This document shows, piece after piece, positions 11,800 through 24,172 of a stretch of DNA of 64,000 nucleotides. The first letter of the stretch is position 1. Each line of letters starts with the position of its first letter. Origin of the DNA: Atherinomorus stipes (lineage: Eukaryota; Chordata; Actinopteri; Atheriniformes; Atherinidae); contig JALJCO010001292.1 in NCBI GenBank assembly GCA_023101725.1, forward strand, positions 1 to 64,000. The letters are read 5' to 3'. The notes beneath the pieces were generated by a model, which saw nothing but the letters and a program-made list of their open reading frames with translations, had not been told where the DNA came from and ran no database searches. Position numbers and translations under genes: made by a program.

Positions 11800-12907
11800 T
11801 GTTTCAGAGTGAAGTCGGGTGCATACACACCTGCCCTTCTTAATTAAATGTGTGTGTTTTAGTGTGTGTTCAAAGTCCAGTGTGTTTGAGGAAGTGTATG
11901 CACATTAAATCAGTAAACTCTTGTCCAATTAAAAGCATAAGTCATGATTTGCTTTAACTGAACCAAATGCAGGAAGCGCACTGCAACTTATGTGGCAGAA
12001 TTAGATGTTCTGCTTTGATCGATAGATGAACAAGATTTTTACTTCATTGTTCATCTCGTTTTCTCCATTAATTCTTAGTGCAGCATCGGCATATGCTATG
12101 TAAATGATTCTGTTTGTTTGAATACGGCCCTGTTTTCATGACAATATTTCCTTGCAACTCCCCCCCCCCCCCCCCCCCCCATTCTTTTTCACAAAAAAAA
12201 AAAAAGCATTTCCACAAAAGTGGAGTAAAAATAACCTCCAGGCAGACTGAAAATGCAAATAGGACTGGAAACATTGTAGCCTGCATACAGGCTTGTAGTG
12301 GGCGGTGAAACATTGCAACGACACACCCCACATGTGCACGACATCCTCATCAGACCTGAAGACATACAGTAAGAACTGCTTGTATAGTATTGCTTATGTA
12401 GCACAGACAATCTATGCATCTTTGCCGACAGCATAGATGTTTCACAGAAAAACAGGTTTTGCTTTCAGAGACCAAAATAACGATTCAGCAGCACAAACAG
12501 AACACAGACATCCGCCATTGTTGTTATTATCGTGCTGTTGGCTTGTGTTAACAGATTACGTGACATATGTGTTTGTAGCCAAAAGATTCCAGTTCATGTT
12601 TACCAGTTCTGGTAAATCTTGCGCTGTTGGGGTTTTGTCTATACCCACAACTCTGTTACCATGTAAATAGAAGGCTGAAAGTTAACACAAGTTTTGCGTT
12701 TCACTGTCTCATCATTGTGTAAACAGGGCCTAAGTGCAGTGAGTTACAATCCCAAACTCTCCAAATGCACTGAGTCTAGTGCACTATTGGGTGCCAGTGC
12801 AACCAAAATAAAAAATAAAAAAAATCACTGGTTGGAACTGGAGTTGAGCTGGGGTTAAGTTCCATGAGCTGGAACTGAGAGACCCCCTTGTCCAGAATGC
12901 TACTGAT
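11800..12907. other. AT-rich DNA with a C21 tract
   Basis: 12160-12180 is an uninterrupted run of 21 C, followed by an A tract near 12193. No gene or recognised mobile element is visible. Confidence 0.5.
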
Positions 12908-12911
12908 TTAA

Positions 12912-13403
12912 AGGGACTTTAGGCAAGATTAAGAAATGAGACTCGCGCCTGCCATCACTAATGCTGCGGGTAACTGCAGCCACGAACCAAGCTGTCACAG
13001 GAATGTCCACAAACTGAAGCTATAACATTGTTTACTACACTGATAGTCTTTTTCTCCGTAGTGCCACTTTTTAGTGTCTTTCAGTTGATCTGGATCGTTT
13101 GCTGACGGCAGAAGAATCCATAACTCTCGCTTTCAGTGTTTGAATTCACTGCAACCGTCTCCTTCCTGTCTCAAAACTGTCGGGGATGCGGACGCAGTGT
13201 CATTTGACGTCACATCCACAGGACAGCGCGGGAAATTCGGCCACCGAATCGCAGCACATTATGCAGCACACAGCCTGTTCAAGGCAACAGAGAGAGACGT
13301 AGGTGGGCTCGTTCTTTTTGGTTTTAAGCGCTTCATCACCCATTAGTATAAAAAAAACTGGATATGCTTGTTTATTCTTTCACAATTCCTGCTTCTAGTC
13401 CCT
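12912..13403 (+). mobile_element. TTAA-flanked inverted-repeat MITE, family B copy 1
   Basis: The 492-bp element begins AGGGACTTTAGGCAAGATTA and ends CTGCTTCTAGTCCCT, so its ends are inverted. Perfect TTAA copies flank it at 12908-12911 and 13404-13407. It aligns throughout with 61766-62241, for example at TTTCAGTTGATCTGGATCGT and GCTGACGGCAGAAGAATCCA. No transposase is encoded. TTAA duplication is known for piggyBac and Kolobok superfamilies; which applies here is not settled. Confidence 0.85.
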
Positions 13404-13784
13404 TTAAATGGTACTCAAATGAGTACTCAAAAACTCAGACAGTAGAGAATTATTATTCGGACGTCATAGCCCATGCAGTATGGTAGGGACATTTACAATG
13501 ATGAGTTGACCAATTTTGAGCAGCCATTGTCTTTCTTTTCTCATTTTCTTTTTCTACATTAAATGGTGAAATTTAAGAGCAAATGAGCTTTTAAGGCCAT
13601 TTGCATTTCTGTACAATCGTGCCACTTTGTGCTGAGATAAAATAGCAGCTGTTATTTCTGCCTTGTGAATTCCAATCTGCTCTGACCTTTCTAAAGGAAC
13701 CCTTTCTAAAGTGGGCAGCACAGGATGGGTGCAATCAAGCTTTCCACCATGATAATGCTTTAAAATTTTATCAAAATTGTATCC

Positions 13785-13932
13785 TATCAAATCAAACGTT
13801 ATTTATAAAGTACCCTTCATACCAAAGCAGCACAAAGTGATTTGCATTATAAAACAACAATAAAATAGCATCTGGATACAAGAACATACAGTACATGCAT
13901 ATACACTTATAAACATACATACTAGAACACAC
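13785..13932 (+). mobile_element. LINE-type repeat fragment (TTTATAAAG...CACAAAGTG type)
   Basis: ATCAAATCAAACGTTATTTA, then TATAAAGTACCCTTCATACC and GCACAAAGTGATTTGCATTA, resembles the widespread fish repeat also seen at 37104-37440 and 61508-61761. Only the leading part is present. Confidence 0.55.
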
Positions 13933-14055
13933 ACTTGATCACTCTTCCTCACATATATTATCACACCCACACAATTCACAAATCCCCCCGCCGCGCCCCC
14001 AACCCCACCGCTCTTTAAAAAATAACTTTTTTTTTTTCTCTATCTGTCTCTTTAA

Positions 14056-14392
14056 AGGGATACCATGTCACCTTTGGCCACTAGGGGTGCTAAACCTGTA
14101 ACTTCCCAAAGGCCACACAACTGGTGCAAAATTAAACAGTCTCTATCCATGTCTTGGAAACATGCTTGCAGACCACTTTGAGCAGCTAATAGCATAGTCA
14201 TCGAGCCATAAAGCCAAAGCACTCCAGCTCACGTGATCCAATGTGAGATGGATCTGCTTCTGTCAAGTCACAAAGTCTGGTTTTTGAGGAGGGCTGCCCC
14301 CTCAGAGCACCAACATGGTCAAGTGCTGTATCATCATTTATTATTACTTACATTAAGCTAATATTTGGGTCAAATGTTACATGGTGTACCTT
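14056..14392. mobile_element. TTAA-flanked inverted-repeat MITE, family C
   Basis: The left end AGGGATACCATGTCACCTTT and the right end ATGTTACATGGTGTACCTT are imperfect inverted repeats. TTAA lies immediately outside on both sides (14052-14055 and 14393-14396). Just inside the left end is GGCCACTAGGGGTGCTAAAC, a block also seen inverted near the right end of the 34500-34700 element, so the two families are related. The length is 337 bp and it is non-coding. Confidence 0.78.
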
Positions 14393-14474
14393 TTAACAGA
14401 AACATCAATATAAAATGGATATGAACACCTGGCTGATGCAGAAGTGTGGAAACAATACCCACTCGGGTTCCTCC

Positions 14475-14560
14475 TAGGGCTGTGCGATATGACCTTAAAT
14501 CATTATCACAATATATTGAGCAGTTCGCCTCGGTAATGATAAATGGATGATAACTGGTTA
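14475..14560 (+). mobile_element. end fragment of a hAT-like element (TAGGGCTGTGCGATATG)
   Basis: TAGGGCTGTGCGATATGACC followed by ATTATCACAATATATTGAG is a common fish transposon terminus. A second short terminus of the same kind (TAGGGCTGTGCAATATGAC) lies at 30422-30440. No partner end was found. Confidence 0.45.
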
Positions 14561-16450
14561 TAGACTGGATGGGGTGGAGTCATGTGACACCCTGTACACG
14601 TAGCTCAGCATCTTACAGGGACATGAGCATAGCCAACCTACAGATGCAGGCATGAAAAAGTTCTTCCTTTTTCTGCCAGAAGTAGTGTAGTAATAGTGCA
14701 CTATTATAGCACTATCACTGGCTGAATGATTTCTCTTGCAAATACATCATCACGCACTGTGTCCAAACTGGGCTTGTGGAAACGTCCTTGTTCCGGGCTT
14801 CCATTTAAGCTCTGCAATCTTTCCCCGTGGGAATGCGGGCGTTCTTCTGTGCGATCGAATTAGCAGACAAGCTGCTGGTAAGCAGCTGGCAGTGGGCAGA
14901 AAGGGGAACTTTTTCATCCCTGAATCTGTATTAGACAAAACACACTTCATTTTAATATAACACCGATACTCCGCCCTTACTGTAACTTGATGTGACATTT
15001 AGTTTGGAAGATATAAAGCTTCTCAATAAACACTCGGGACGCAGTAAATATGTTTTGGACGTTTATGAGAAACTGTGAAACTTAAATACAAATATACAAA
15101 TGTACATATTAATAAACTTGAATGATTCTTTTTTACATATGAGAAATATTAATTTGTATGAAAAACACAGTGATGAGTTTATTATTTACATACAATTGAT
15201 TTGCATGAATGCTAAATTAACATGAAAAACAAAGAAAGGATAAAAAAATAAAAAAAAAAAAAAAAAAAAAAAACATTCCTTCAAATGTTCAACACCTAAC
15301 ACTAACATCAAATAAACTTCACTGATCACTTGCAGACATGTTCTTCAAAATTATGTACAGAGAACGTGCAAAAGATGATGGAAAAACACCCAGCTGGAAT
15401 GTCTGCAAGAAACTACGGCAAGTCTTGAGAGTAAAAAAGTCCCGTTGCGGCAGTTCCACTGCCTGCTTTCTTAAAGGGGCAGCACACTGAATTTGCCGAC
15501 ATGGGCAAAATTACGTCGGTTATCATTGTAAATGTCGGTGTCAGTAAATTTTTTGGTTCATCACCTAGCCCAACTCCACACCAGCAACCAATCCACCTAC
15601 TGTATAACCGCGTCAACACCCTAAAAGCCCAGATCAGGGCAAGGTGGGGTCCACAGCATGACCAAAGCCACAGTGCAGGATCCCCACGAAACACCCCAAC
15701 CAGGGCGACCCCCACAGCGACGACGCTAGCAGAAGATTTATTTTAGGTCAGAACAAAGACTCGTCAGCTAACACAAGTTTTTCTATCTTTTCTTTTTTTT
15801 TTTGCTGTTGTTGTTTAAATCCCATTTTTCCATGTCTTTGTAATTGGAGAACTCACACATGTCACTATCTAATGATGCCTCCCACTGCTTTAACATGCTG
15901 TTTTCTCTTCCCTCCTTTTCTCCAGCATCCACCTGGGTTCAGCTTTCTTTGATCCCAAAGGGGACGTTTGCTGTAATCACTCCCTCTCTTCTTATCTGCT
16001 GTTCAGTATGTTTTGACAGAATGTGATAAGACAGAACACTGATACCAAAATTAACTTCATTTTTAAGCGCTCCCAATAAAATTCATTCATGAATAATCTA
16101 CCACATACCTTAGAAGATACTTAATTGGAGCTACTCAAAATGTACTTCATTAACATTCAAGGTCATGATCCTTACCCTCACTCATAAAACTGACAGTGGG
16201 ATACTTGAACAGCTTTGGTAAGCAGCTGGACGTTTTACCATTAGAGAGGTGCTGTTTCAGTGTCATTCGCTTGACATTGCATTCTGTAGCAGTGCAGATC
16301 ATATGTCATGGTCCAGCTCGGTGACTTCATCAGAACTCTTCTCACACTTTATCAGCTCTTTCAGGGAAATAAAAGATGTTAAAACACAGAACCAATCACT
16401 TGGACTACAAATCCAGATAACTCAAAAGTTGTACAGTTTCTTACATTGAA
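14561..16450. other. gene-free stretch with a poly-A tract and a possible TTAA element end
   Basis: 15250-15273 is a run of 24 A. At 15470 CTTAAAGGGGCAGCACACTG looks like another TTAA-type transposon end without a partner. 15560-15730 is unusually GC-rich for this window (many CCCCAC and CAGGG words) but has no coding signature that I recognise. Confidence 0.4.
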
Positions 16451-16456
16451 GCACTA

Positions 16457-17092
16457 AAGGCCCAATTCCAATTTCCATTCTCATCCCTTACCCTGCCCCT
16501 AGCCCTTCCCCTTGACCCTGGCTCTTGAAACAGATTGAATTATTTCCCTAAGAAATGGGAGAACCCCTTCGAAATCCTCATGCATCACCAATAGTCGTCC
16601 ATGGCGCAGCAAATTGACATCACGGCCATTTATGGAAGAGTTTGCAATGTCGTCTGCAGCAGCAATAATCTCCCTTTAATGGATGATGGTTCAAGTTTAA
16701 TGTTAACGTTACATTACAGACATGAGCAGATGCATGTATCATTACAAAACTAGCAATTAAAAAAAAAAAAAACTGTAACACATTAAAGCAACCTTAAAAA
16801 AGTGATTTTCATATTATATTTACAAAAAAATTGTCACAATTGTGCGTTTCTTTGGCTGCTGCCAATTTCCTCACCTTTGTGCTCGTATTTTGCATGAAAT
16901 TGTAGGTAATGTCATAACACTTGTTTTATGTGTGCCCCTGAGAAATCTCTGTTTTGAGGGCCAAATAGCCCTCCCACTTCCCTCTCCACCTCGATCTGAA
17001 CCAGAATTGGGATACCACCACCCCTTTACATGAACGCACAAAACAAAGGGTTAGGGCCAAGGGCTAATAGTAAGAAGGGATTTGGAATTCAC
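16457..17092. mobile_element. hAT-like MITE with GGCCCAATTCC / GGAATT ends
   Basis: The left end AAGGCCCAATTCCAATTTCC continues into CTTACCCTGCCCCTAGCCCT. The right end has the inverted counterpart GGGTTAGGGCCAAGGGCTAA and GGGATTTGGAATTCACT. This terminal layout, with pyrimidine-rich CCCTTACCCC blocks facing GGGTTAGGGG, is common in fish hAT MITEs. The outermost right bases have decayed and no target duplication is clear. Confidence 0.65.
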
Positions 17093-17352
17093 TCAATTTG
17101 TCTGTGTCCAACATCTTTATACATGTACCTATGTCATGACTTCCACTTTTTGCACCTCTTGTGAATATTTGCCCAAATACACTTGTAAGGAACGTTGGAC
17201 TAGTAGAAGGTGATGTTCTTATAAGAAATCGCTGGTTCCAGTTCAATTATTCAGCCTTTTTTCTTTATCTTAACTGTACTTCACCTAAAAATGCTTGGAT
17301 TTACGTTCAGATTGCGGGCTTAAGTGTGTATGTGGATAACCAGATGTTAACT

Positions 17353-17462
17353 AGGGATGTTCAATATTGGCTTTTTGACTGATATCCGTTATACCCATAT
17401 TGCGCAACACTTAATTTCCAATATCCAACACCAACTGATACCAATTTATGCAGACAACTGTG
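17353..17462 (+). mobile_element. hAT-type terminus fragment (GGGATGTTCAATATTGG)
   Basis: TAGGGATGTTCAATATTGGC, then GATATCCGTTATACCCATAT and CTGATACC, matches the start of fish elements that list 'ATATTGGATATCGGTATC'-like words. An opposite-orientation end of the same type lies at 25637-25738. Confidence 0.5.
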
Positions 17463-17564
17463 AGTTTATATTTCTCATATGTTGAGAGATACAACTGTAT
17501 TCTGCTCCAAGAGCAAAGATGACAAATAACCCGAACTCAGCCAGAGGAGTTCATTTTAGACATA

Positions 17565-17984
17565 AAACCTGTTTCCACCTGCAGGCCCGGGCTGGGTCCA
17601 TTGGATTTTAGCACGGATATGTTGATTTTACATTGCGTCCCCACAGCAAACTGCACCCGTACCCTGGAGGCGGAGAATTAACTGGATAGTGCTGCTACGT
17701 GATCGCGTGACAGCACTGCAGTGCAACGCTTTTTAAGCAAAGCACCACACCACATGAGACAGAAACAAGGGAGTCATCCCTGCTTTGTTTTTATGCTCGG
17801 TCGGGCAGGAAATGACATATTTTTTCAACTAATAAATAAATTGCAGTGTGTTACGCTCCACCTTCTTGGTCTAGATTGGAACCCCTATTGAAGGGTCCCA
17901 AAAAAGTAGAACGGGTCGGGTTGGATATAAGGATACCCGTCCCAGTTTTTACCAGGACCCAGATCCACTGGTGGAAACGGGGCT
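17565..17984. mobile_element. inverted-repeat MITE with AGCCCCGTTTCCACC ends, copy a
   Basis: The left end AAACCTGTTTCCACCTGCAG and the right end CACTGGTGGAAACGGGGCT are inverted repeats (GTTTCCACC / GGTGGAAAC). The interior near the right end (GGTCGGGTTGGATATAAGGA) matches the copy at 22366-22874. It is about 420 bp and non-coding. The superfamily is probably hAT, but no duplication is visible. Confidence 0.68.
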
Positions 17985-20900
17985 AAACAATTCTGTGTTT
18001 CTCTGATTGGTTCTCTCCGGTTCACTTTGTTCCTGTCAGTCCCACCTCTTGTCTAGCACTTGAAATTAGTGAGGGCAACCAGATTGACTTCCTGTGTATC
18101 TAATACAATCAAGCTGGCATGCCAAGCTACCAGTCAACACGCAGGAGGACCCACTGCTCCAGTGCCCCCTGCCTAGTGTCCAGAGGGCCAAAGTGCCCCC
18201 ACACACCACCCATGTTCAAATGTAAATACATAGTACCATATACATATACACACATGAACTTGTGGCACAAAGCAAAGTAAAAGATTATGGACATTCATTG
18301 AATACACTCTTGAGCACTCCAAAAAGCTAACAGCATGTAGCCCTTGGCGGTGATGGTGAACATTGGTGAAAAGATGGCTTATGCTAGAAGGGACACATCC
18401 ACAAAAGATTTATTCCCCAAGAGAAAGAAGCATCGAAAACAAAGAATGAAGAGGCATGAAACACACAAGACAGTAGCTGCATTGAAGAATGGCGGATTAC
18501 TGTGTGAGCATCGGATCAAGCTGTCATTGCATCTGTGCATTCAAGCAGCAATCCAACATTCACCCTGCATACTTCGCTTCAGTGTGATCAAGTGGAGCCA
18601 AAAAAAAAAAAAAAAAAAACATGTAAAGATTTGCTTTGTGTTTGTGATCCTCGGGAATCATCACCTCATCTTCAGTGTACCCATTCCTCAAAGGTATTTC
18701 TGAGCAGTTGTGCATATGCCTAACATTCCCTATCCAATATTGTAGCAGCTAAGACATTAGCTTTCCTGGCACTATTCATGATAATTCATTTTCTCTCGCT
18801 GTCTCCCACTGTTCTGCATGCTGTTGAATGTTTTTTGTTTTTTTTTTCATGTGCTCGAACTTTGCAAGACACATGAACCCAAGTAGGGCTGCAAACAAGA
18901 AACAGGTCACGGTTGTGAGATCAAGGCTCTGTTGAAAAAGGGAGCTGAGTTCTAAGATGTGACTTATCAGCATATGGTTTGTTTTTTTCTCTCCTTTTTT
19001 TTCAGTTTAACAGCTGCTTGCCAGCGCATCTTTCTTATCAGGAAAGGTTGTGGCATTTTAACGATCTTAAAGCCAGTGAAGTCTTGCATAAAATATGGAT
19101 GATCATAGAAACAAAAGTTCTTCTCCTATCCCCTTTTCCCCTTTTTGTGCGTCTTTGAGAGTCAGTCAAGTAAAACTTGCTGAACATCCACATGCATAAA
19201 CATGAGTTGAACCAGGCTTTGACGTCTATGCCCTCTCTTTATTCACTCTTTCCTTATTTTGGCAGGTCCGGTTTCATGCTAATGGCTACACCTGTTGAGA
19301 GGTGCTGCCCCTGCCACTCCCTGTCCCTCTGCAGATGTCAGCCCCCCTGCTGACTCTGTCCAAATTGAATGTTGAGAAGGACGACTTTGGGGACAATGAG
19401 CCCATTTGGACAGAACTTTTTTTTCTGTCTTCCTCTTTTAATGTTCTTGTTAACTTAGTTGAGACATTTTTTCACATCTCCAAATGCTGATTGAGACTAT
19501 GTTTCATTGTTACATAAAAGCCTCGTTTTGTATGCCAGTTAAGGAACTCGGGAACATTACATTTGAGAGTCTAATTTGGTTCCTACCGTCATTAAAATCT
19601 GTTTACTTCCCACAAAACTCCAGCCTTAGATTTCACTCCAACTGCCGATCCAGTATCCGGCTGTTTTCACCCCTCAAAATAATGAGACAGGCAGCTAATG
19701 CAGTCCAGATGATGCACTTTGTTGTCTGTTTTTTGGTGTTGAAATCATCGGGGAAATGATTCTCTCCATCTTCCGTATCACAAGAATGACCCATCTGTCA
19801 TTCTGCATGCTCTCCCATCTTATGTAATTAGTGAGAAATTGCCAAGAAATCAGGATGCGCTTGCTTCCTCCACAGATAATCAAAAGCCTTTTGAAATGTA
19901 ATGAGGAGACAAAAGTGACAGTGAACAAAGAGCGTTATCTGCAAAGCAATAAAGATCAAGGGCTATTTATGTCAGTCTTCGTACATTCGGGGGGAATTCA
20001 TTGTCACTGCGATCCAAATCAAACATATGGATATTTGGATGAGGTTGATTGCTGGTAAGGGAAACTCTAGAATTGAAAATTCACCCTCCCATCAAAGGCA
20101 ATTACATTTGCTTTCCGTCAGTCTGCATTATTAAGATTTTTGAACAAACACCCGAAGCTGTCACTTTTCTGGGAAAGCAACTCGCTGTTTATTAGTGGAA
20201 TAAAATCTAATTATACCAGAAGGAATAAAATAGTGTGCTCAAAAGGTATAAAGTGAGATTTGGCTTAAATTAAAAAGGAGAGAAAAGAAAGACTTGGGGA
20301 TGAAATTTCATCATGCATCTGTTTTGAAGGTAAGTAGTGAAGCTTATACTCAATTTCATTAAAAAGCAGGAGACAAGGAGACGAGGAGAAACTAAAGAGA
20401 AAAGATGAAAGTGGAAGAGAAACAAAAATAATGGAGTTGGAAAAGCAGAACTGAGGAAGACATCATTTATAGATGTGACAGATTGGTTATTCAGGTTGAT
20501 CAAAGTAGAATAGTATATGGAAACTATAAAGCAAAACACGTGGATGCAGTGATGTCAACAATTTACAGTCAGGGTATGACAATATTATCCATGAATTATT
20601 TTCTAAGTAACACCAATTGCAACAATGTGCATCAGAAATGATTGGGACCATTAAAAGCTGTTGTCATTTTCCATAAGAATCAACTTTGGAAATATAGTAG
20701 GAAAGCAATGCACGTGGATAACTTATTTCTTTTATTGATTTGTAATAATCCAGCTCATTTTGCCACAATAAAACATCTCACAATGAATCATCCATTACTT
20801 TCCACTCAATTTACTTGGTGAATTGTTTATTATCAATATTTAATAAGATTTATAATTGTTTTTTTAGGGTAAGAAAGGATTCTTTGTTGAATAGATAATA

Positions 20901-21474
20901 TTTTTTTTACTTAACTGGTTAAGTAAACTGTGTGTGCCACCTTGTTTTGCAGCCTGAAATCATGAATTTCAGCTTGAGATGACATCCCACTGTTTACTGT
21001 TACTGCCCGTTATTTACAAGTCAGTGTTTGGACAATAAATTGCAGCTTCCGCTGACCTCCACACAATATTAAAGAACCTTGAAGATTCTTCGTCTTGTGC
21101 CTGTGTGGGTACTTTGTCTTACAGATAGTTTTGTCATCATCATCGTTCAGGACCAGGAGGAACACACACTCTTTCCACTGTGTCCAGCATTAAGTTGTCT
21201 CAATTACACATCTGCCATCTAAGTATCCACTCATGACCAAATAAGTCTTTTAATGCAGATGCAGGAACTTTTTCTAATCTTTTGTCAGAATTAAAATACT
21301 TAGTTTGCTGAGTTTTTTATTTTGTTTTAAAGGATGGTGTCTTACCCTTTTATGTCTCTTATGTCTTTTTATGCTTTATTGATAGGACTTTGAGTACGTT
21401 CAACTTTTATTTTTGTTTTTACTCATTTTTCAGAGGATTGGCAGGGGCTGATCTCCTGTCTTAAGAGGTTTTAG
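17985..21474. other. 3.5 kb without a gene; part reads like conserved non-coding DNA
   Basis: An A19 run lies at 18601-18619. From about 19490 to 20260 the sequence has balanced composition, few simple repeats and homeodomain-like words (TTAAT, ATTAG, CAATAAAGATCAAGGG), as often seen in vertebrate enhancers. No transposon termini were found in it. The enhancer idea is inference. Confidence 0.35.
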
Positions 21475-21881
21475 AGACCCACAACATAACCTTTCCACCT
21501 TAAAATGATGCATTTCCGACTCGTTTTGATGGCACACCGACATTCATTAAGTGCATTTTTGAGCCGTCACTGTCCAGTAGCGTCCCAAGGCTCTAAAACA
21601 GCACTATATAACTTTTCCCTCTGGGATACGGCCGTGATGATATGAACCAGAGATGAACACAGCGGGTGTTTTGAACGTGCACCGTGGTGTATTCAGCAAA
21701 GAAACGCAAGGAAACATTACCAGAGGAAGAGAGGAAAAGAAAGAGAGGAAGGGACAGAACGGTTTTCGAGATAAGACGGTCTTTTACTGGCAGGGATGAG
21801 CTCACTGTACAGTTAAGTTGCAAGATGGATACCAGTTTAGCCATTAGCAGGGGGCACGTCACTGTGAAAAAAGTTGGGTCT
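21475..21881. mobile_element. TTAA-flanked MITE, family F copy 2
   Basis: The left end reads AGACCCACAACATAACCTTT and the right end AAAAGTTGGGTCT, with TTAA at 21882-21885 and a mutated TTAG at 21471-21474. It shares ACTCGTTTTGATGGCACACC and the GTCACTG-CCAG-AGCGTCCC core with 45802-46207. The two copies are almost the same length (407 and 406 bp), which supports the boundaries. Confidence 0.78.
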
Positions 21882-22365
21882 TTAAATAACTTTTTTTTTT
21901 TTTTTAATCTTGTGTGTTTTGTGTTGCTTCTCTCCTGTAACCTGGATATTATATCTCACTGACTGTGAATTAAATCCACCTACAGATACATATAAAGTAA
22001 CTTGAACCTGAATAGAGGCCTGTGGCTAATCTGTTATTAAAGTGTAATGAGAATTTAAAAAAAGAAAAAAATGTCTTAGAAGAAATTGAAAGTAAAGAAA
22101 ATTGTATCAAAAGAAATTGTAAAATATGTTTATAGTAGTTGTTAGTTATGTTTTGAAGAAATTTTCAGGAAATAGTTATTTAAACTCAATAAGACTTGAA
22201 ATTTCCATCCTTTGATTTCCCCTCCATTTGAGAAATGGGGGGGGGATACTTTATCAAATTCATAAGCCGTTTTTTCAACCTGTCTCCAAAAAAGTTTATG
22301 CCTGTTCAGGAATGTCTGGTAGCAACTCAACCCAAACCCCTGAATCCTCCCCCCAACACTCACTT

Positions 22366-22874
22366 AAGCCCTGTTTCCAACAGCAGTCTGAGTCAGGACA
22401 TGATTGTTAGGTGGAGTAAAGTTCAGTAAATGTATCGCTTCCACAGCCAACCGTACATTTACCTAGGGCTAGGCATAGCTGCATCAACTACATAATAGTG
22501 TGATGCTATAGCAGCGTAACAATCTTGAATTACAACGAAGGGGAACCTGACATGGAAACAAGGGATTAGAATGGTGGACATCCAGCAGTTTGTACTTTTT
22601 CTTCTTGTCATATGGCTTTAAATAACAAAAATCAACCCTATATTTAAACATGGCACAGTTGCCTCTTTGTTCTTGGTGCAGAGTTGTACAGGAAGTGATG
22701 ACTCTTAGAGCAAATCAGTGAATTGTAGTTCATCAAACTCTGCCTTTTTGGATCAGTTAGATTAGTACCCTAAAGGAAGGGTCCTGGAAAGGTGGGATGG
22801 TTGGGTTGGATATTTAGGTGCCCTTCTCAATTTTTGCGAATCCCAACTCGGAGCTGCTGGTGGAAATTGGGCTT
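22366..22874. mobile_element. inverted-repeat MITE with AAGCCCTGTTTCCA ends, copy b
   Basis: The left end is AAGCCCTGTTTCCAACAGCA and the right end GCTGCTGGTGGAAATTGGGC followed by TT. The interior near the right end (GGTTGGGTTGGATATTTAGG) matches 17565-17984. It is about 509 bp and has no open frame of interest. Confidence 0.7.
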
Positions 22875-22879
22875 TACAC

Positions 22880-22945
22880 CAGATGGATGCCAATTCAGCC
22901 AACGACAGGGGGCGTGTCACTGAGAAAATCACAAGTTTTGTCATG
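22880..22945 (+). mobile_element. 3' fragment of a family F MITE
   Basis: AGATGGATGCCAATTCAGCC and CAGGGGGCGTGTCACTGAGA correspond to the last part of both full family F copies (near 21822 and 46148). The terminal repeat is lost. It lies a few bases after the 22366-22874 element. Confidence 0.55.
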
Positions 22946-23865
22946 CATCTTCAATGAATACGACTCCAAAAACAATTGCCTTCAGGTCTTTTTCCCCATC
23001 CCTCTACAAAACAATGATATCCCTTCACCTCGTGGAGCCTGTGAAGTCTTATTTATTTCTGTATCATGAAAGTGCAAGGGCATGAAAAGCCTTTGTCAAG
23101 TACTATTGGATGTAAGGTTTTCCAGGTCAGAAGAGTTTGTTTTCTTCATATATCACAGTTGTGGTGGCATATTCTTTCTTGTGTACCATCAGTGCTTTGA
23201 TATAGACAAAATGTCACCTATGATACACTACTTGCATGCAACAAGCAAATCAAGCAGTAGATAAATGAGCAACATTGCATTCTTGCAGTCTCTTGGCACC
23301 TTTTCATGTATTAGTATGCAGAAGGACCTCTCATGTAAACCAAGTATTTATACCTGAACTTGAAGATTCTCTCTGGGCACCTCTTGAAAGAATAGCTGCT
23401 CTTTCCTTTGGGATCAATAGGGGCAGAAAAAGTCAGCATTCATCTGTGGCTGAGAGTCCAAGGACGAGTTAGAATTGCCTTCAAAGTCAGAATTTCAAGA
23501 CCCAATAGATCATAAATAAAAACAAGAGCAAGCTATTCAGGTGATGCCGCAAATGTATTACTTTTGGCTGCATTTAGAGGACACAGCTTAAGTGCTCTTC
23601 GTTGTCTTTAGTTCCCCCCAAATGTTGGATGGACTATTCATTACAAGACCTTCAGGATTGGAAATGAGCATAAAGTTAGAAAGTTTGAACTCATGAATTG
23701 AAACACTTTCTTACGTTTTAGGATGATTGTCAGAGGGAATTTTCTTTGTACAGCAGAGCAGTTTTGGACCAAAGTAGACAAAGTCTGACATTGTTTGAAA
23801 AGCAGCCCTGCAGCCCTGGATATAATTATACAACCAGAGATCGGGGCGCTTAGTTACTCATGCAG
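22946..23865. other. gene-free stretch, nothing recognised
   Basis: Only short open frames without domains are seen, and no transposon termini or tandem arrays were found. Confidence 0.4.
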
Positions 23866-23869
23866 ACAT

Positions 23870-24172
23870 GGTAACTCATGCACACTAAAAAGAAAAAGAG
23901 ATGATAGAGATGGCCAGTCCGCTGTCCCAAAATGGCTGGCAAAATCTGGGTGAGGAAGTTAATGAGAAACGCGCTCCCTTTCTACCACTATTCCCATTGA
24001 AACGCCCTTGAGCAAGACAATTAATCCCCACCTGCTCCAAAAGAACTCCTCTGAGGCCAAAAGTGGAATACCGGTCGTGGCGGGCAGCCCCAGGTGTGTC
24101 TGGGTGTGTGTAAGTGTATAAAAATGAAGTTGGGCCATTTTGAATAAAACCAGCATGTATCCTCACTGAGCC
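23870..24172. mobile_element. fish interspersed repeat fragment (ACGCCCTTGAGCAAG type)
   Basis: ACGCCCTTGAGCAAGACAAT and CCCCACCTGCTCC, followed by GTGTGTCTGGGTGTGTGTAA and GAATAAAACCAGCATGTATC, follow the order of a common fish SINE/LINE-derived repeat. The assignment is by recognition of these words only. Confidence 0.5.

Noticed and set aside
19263..19490. Possible exon after TTATTTTGGCAG
   Set aside because: The acceptor is fair, but no convincing donor or conserved frame follows.
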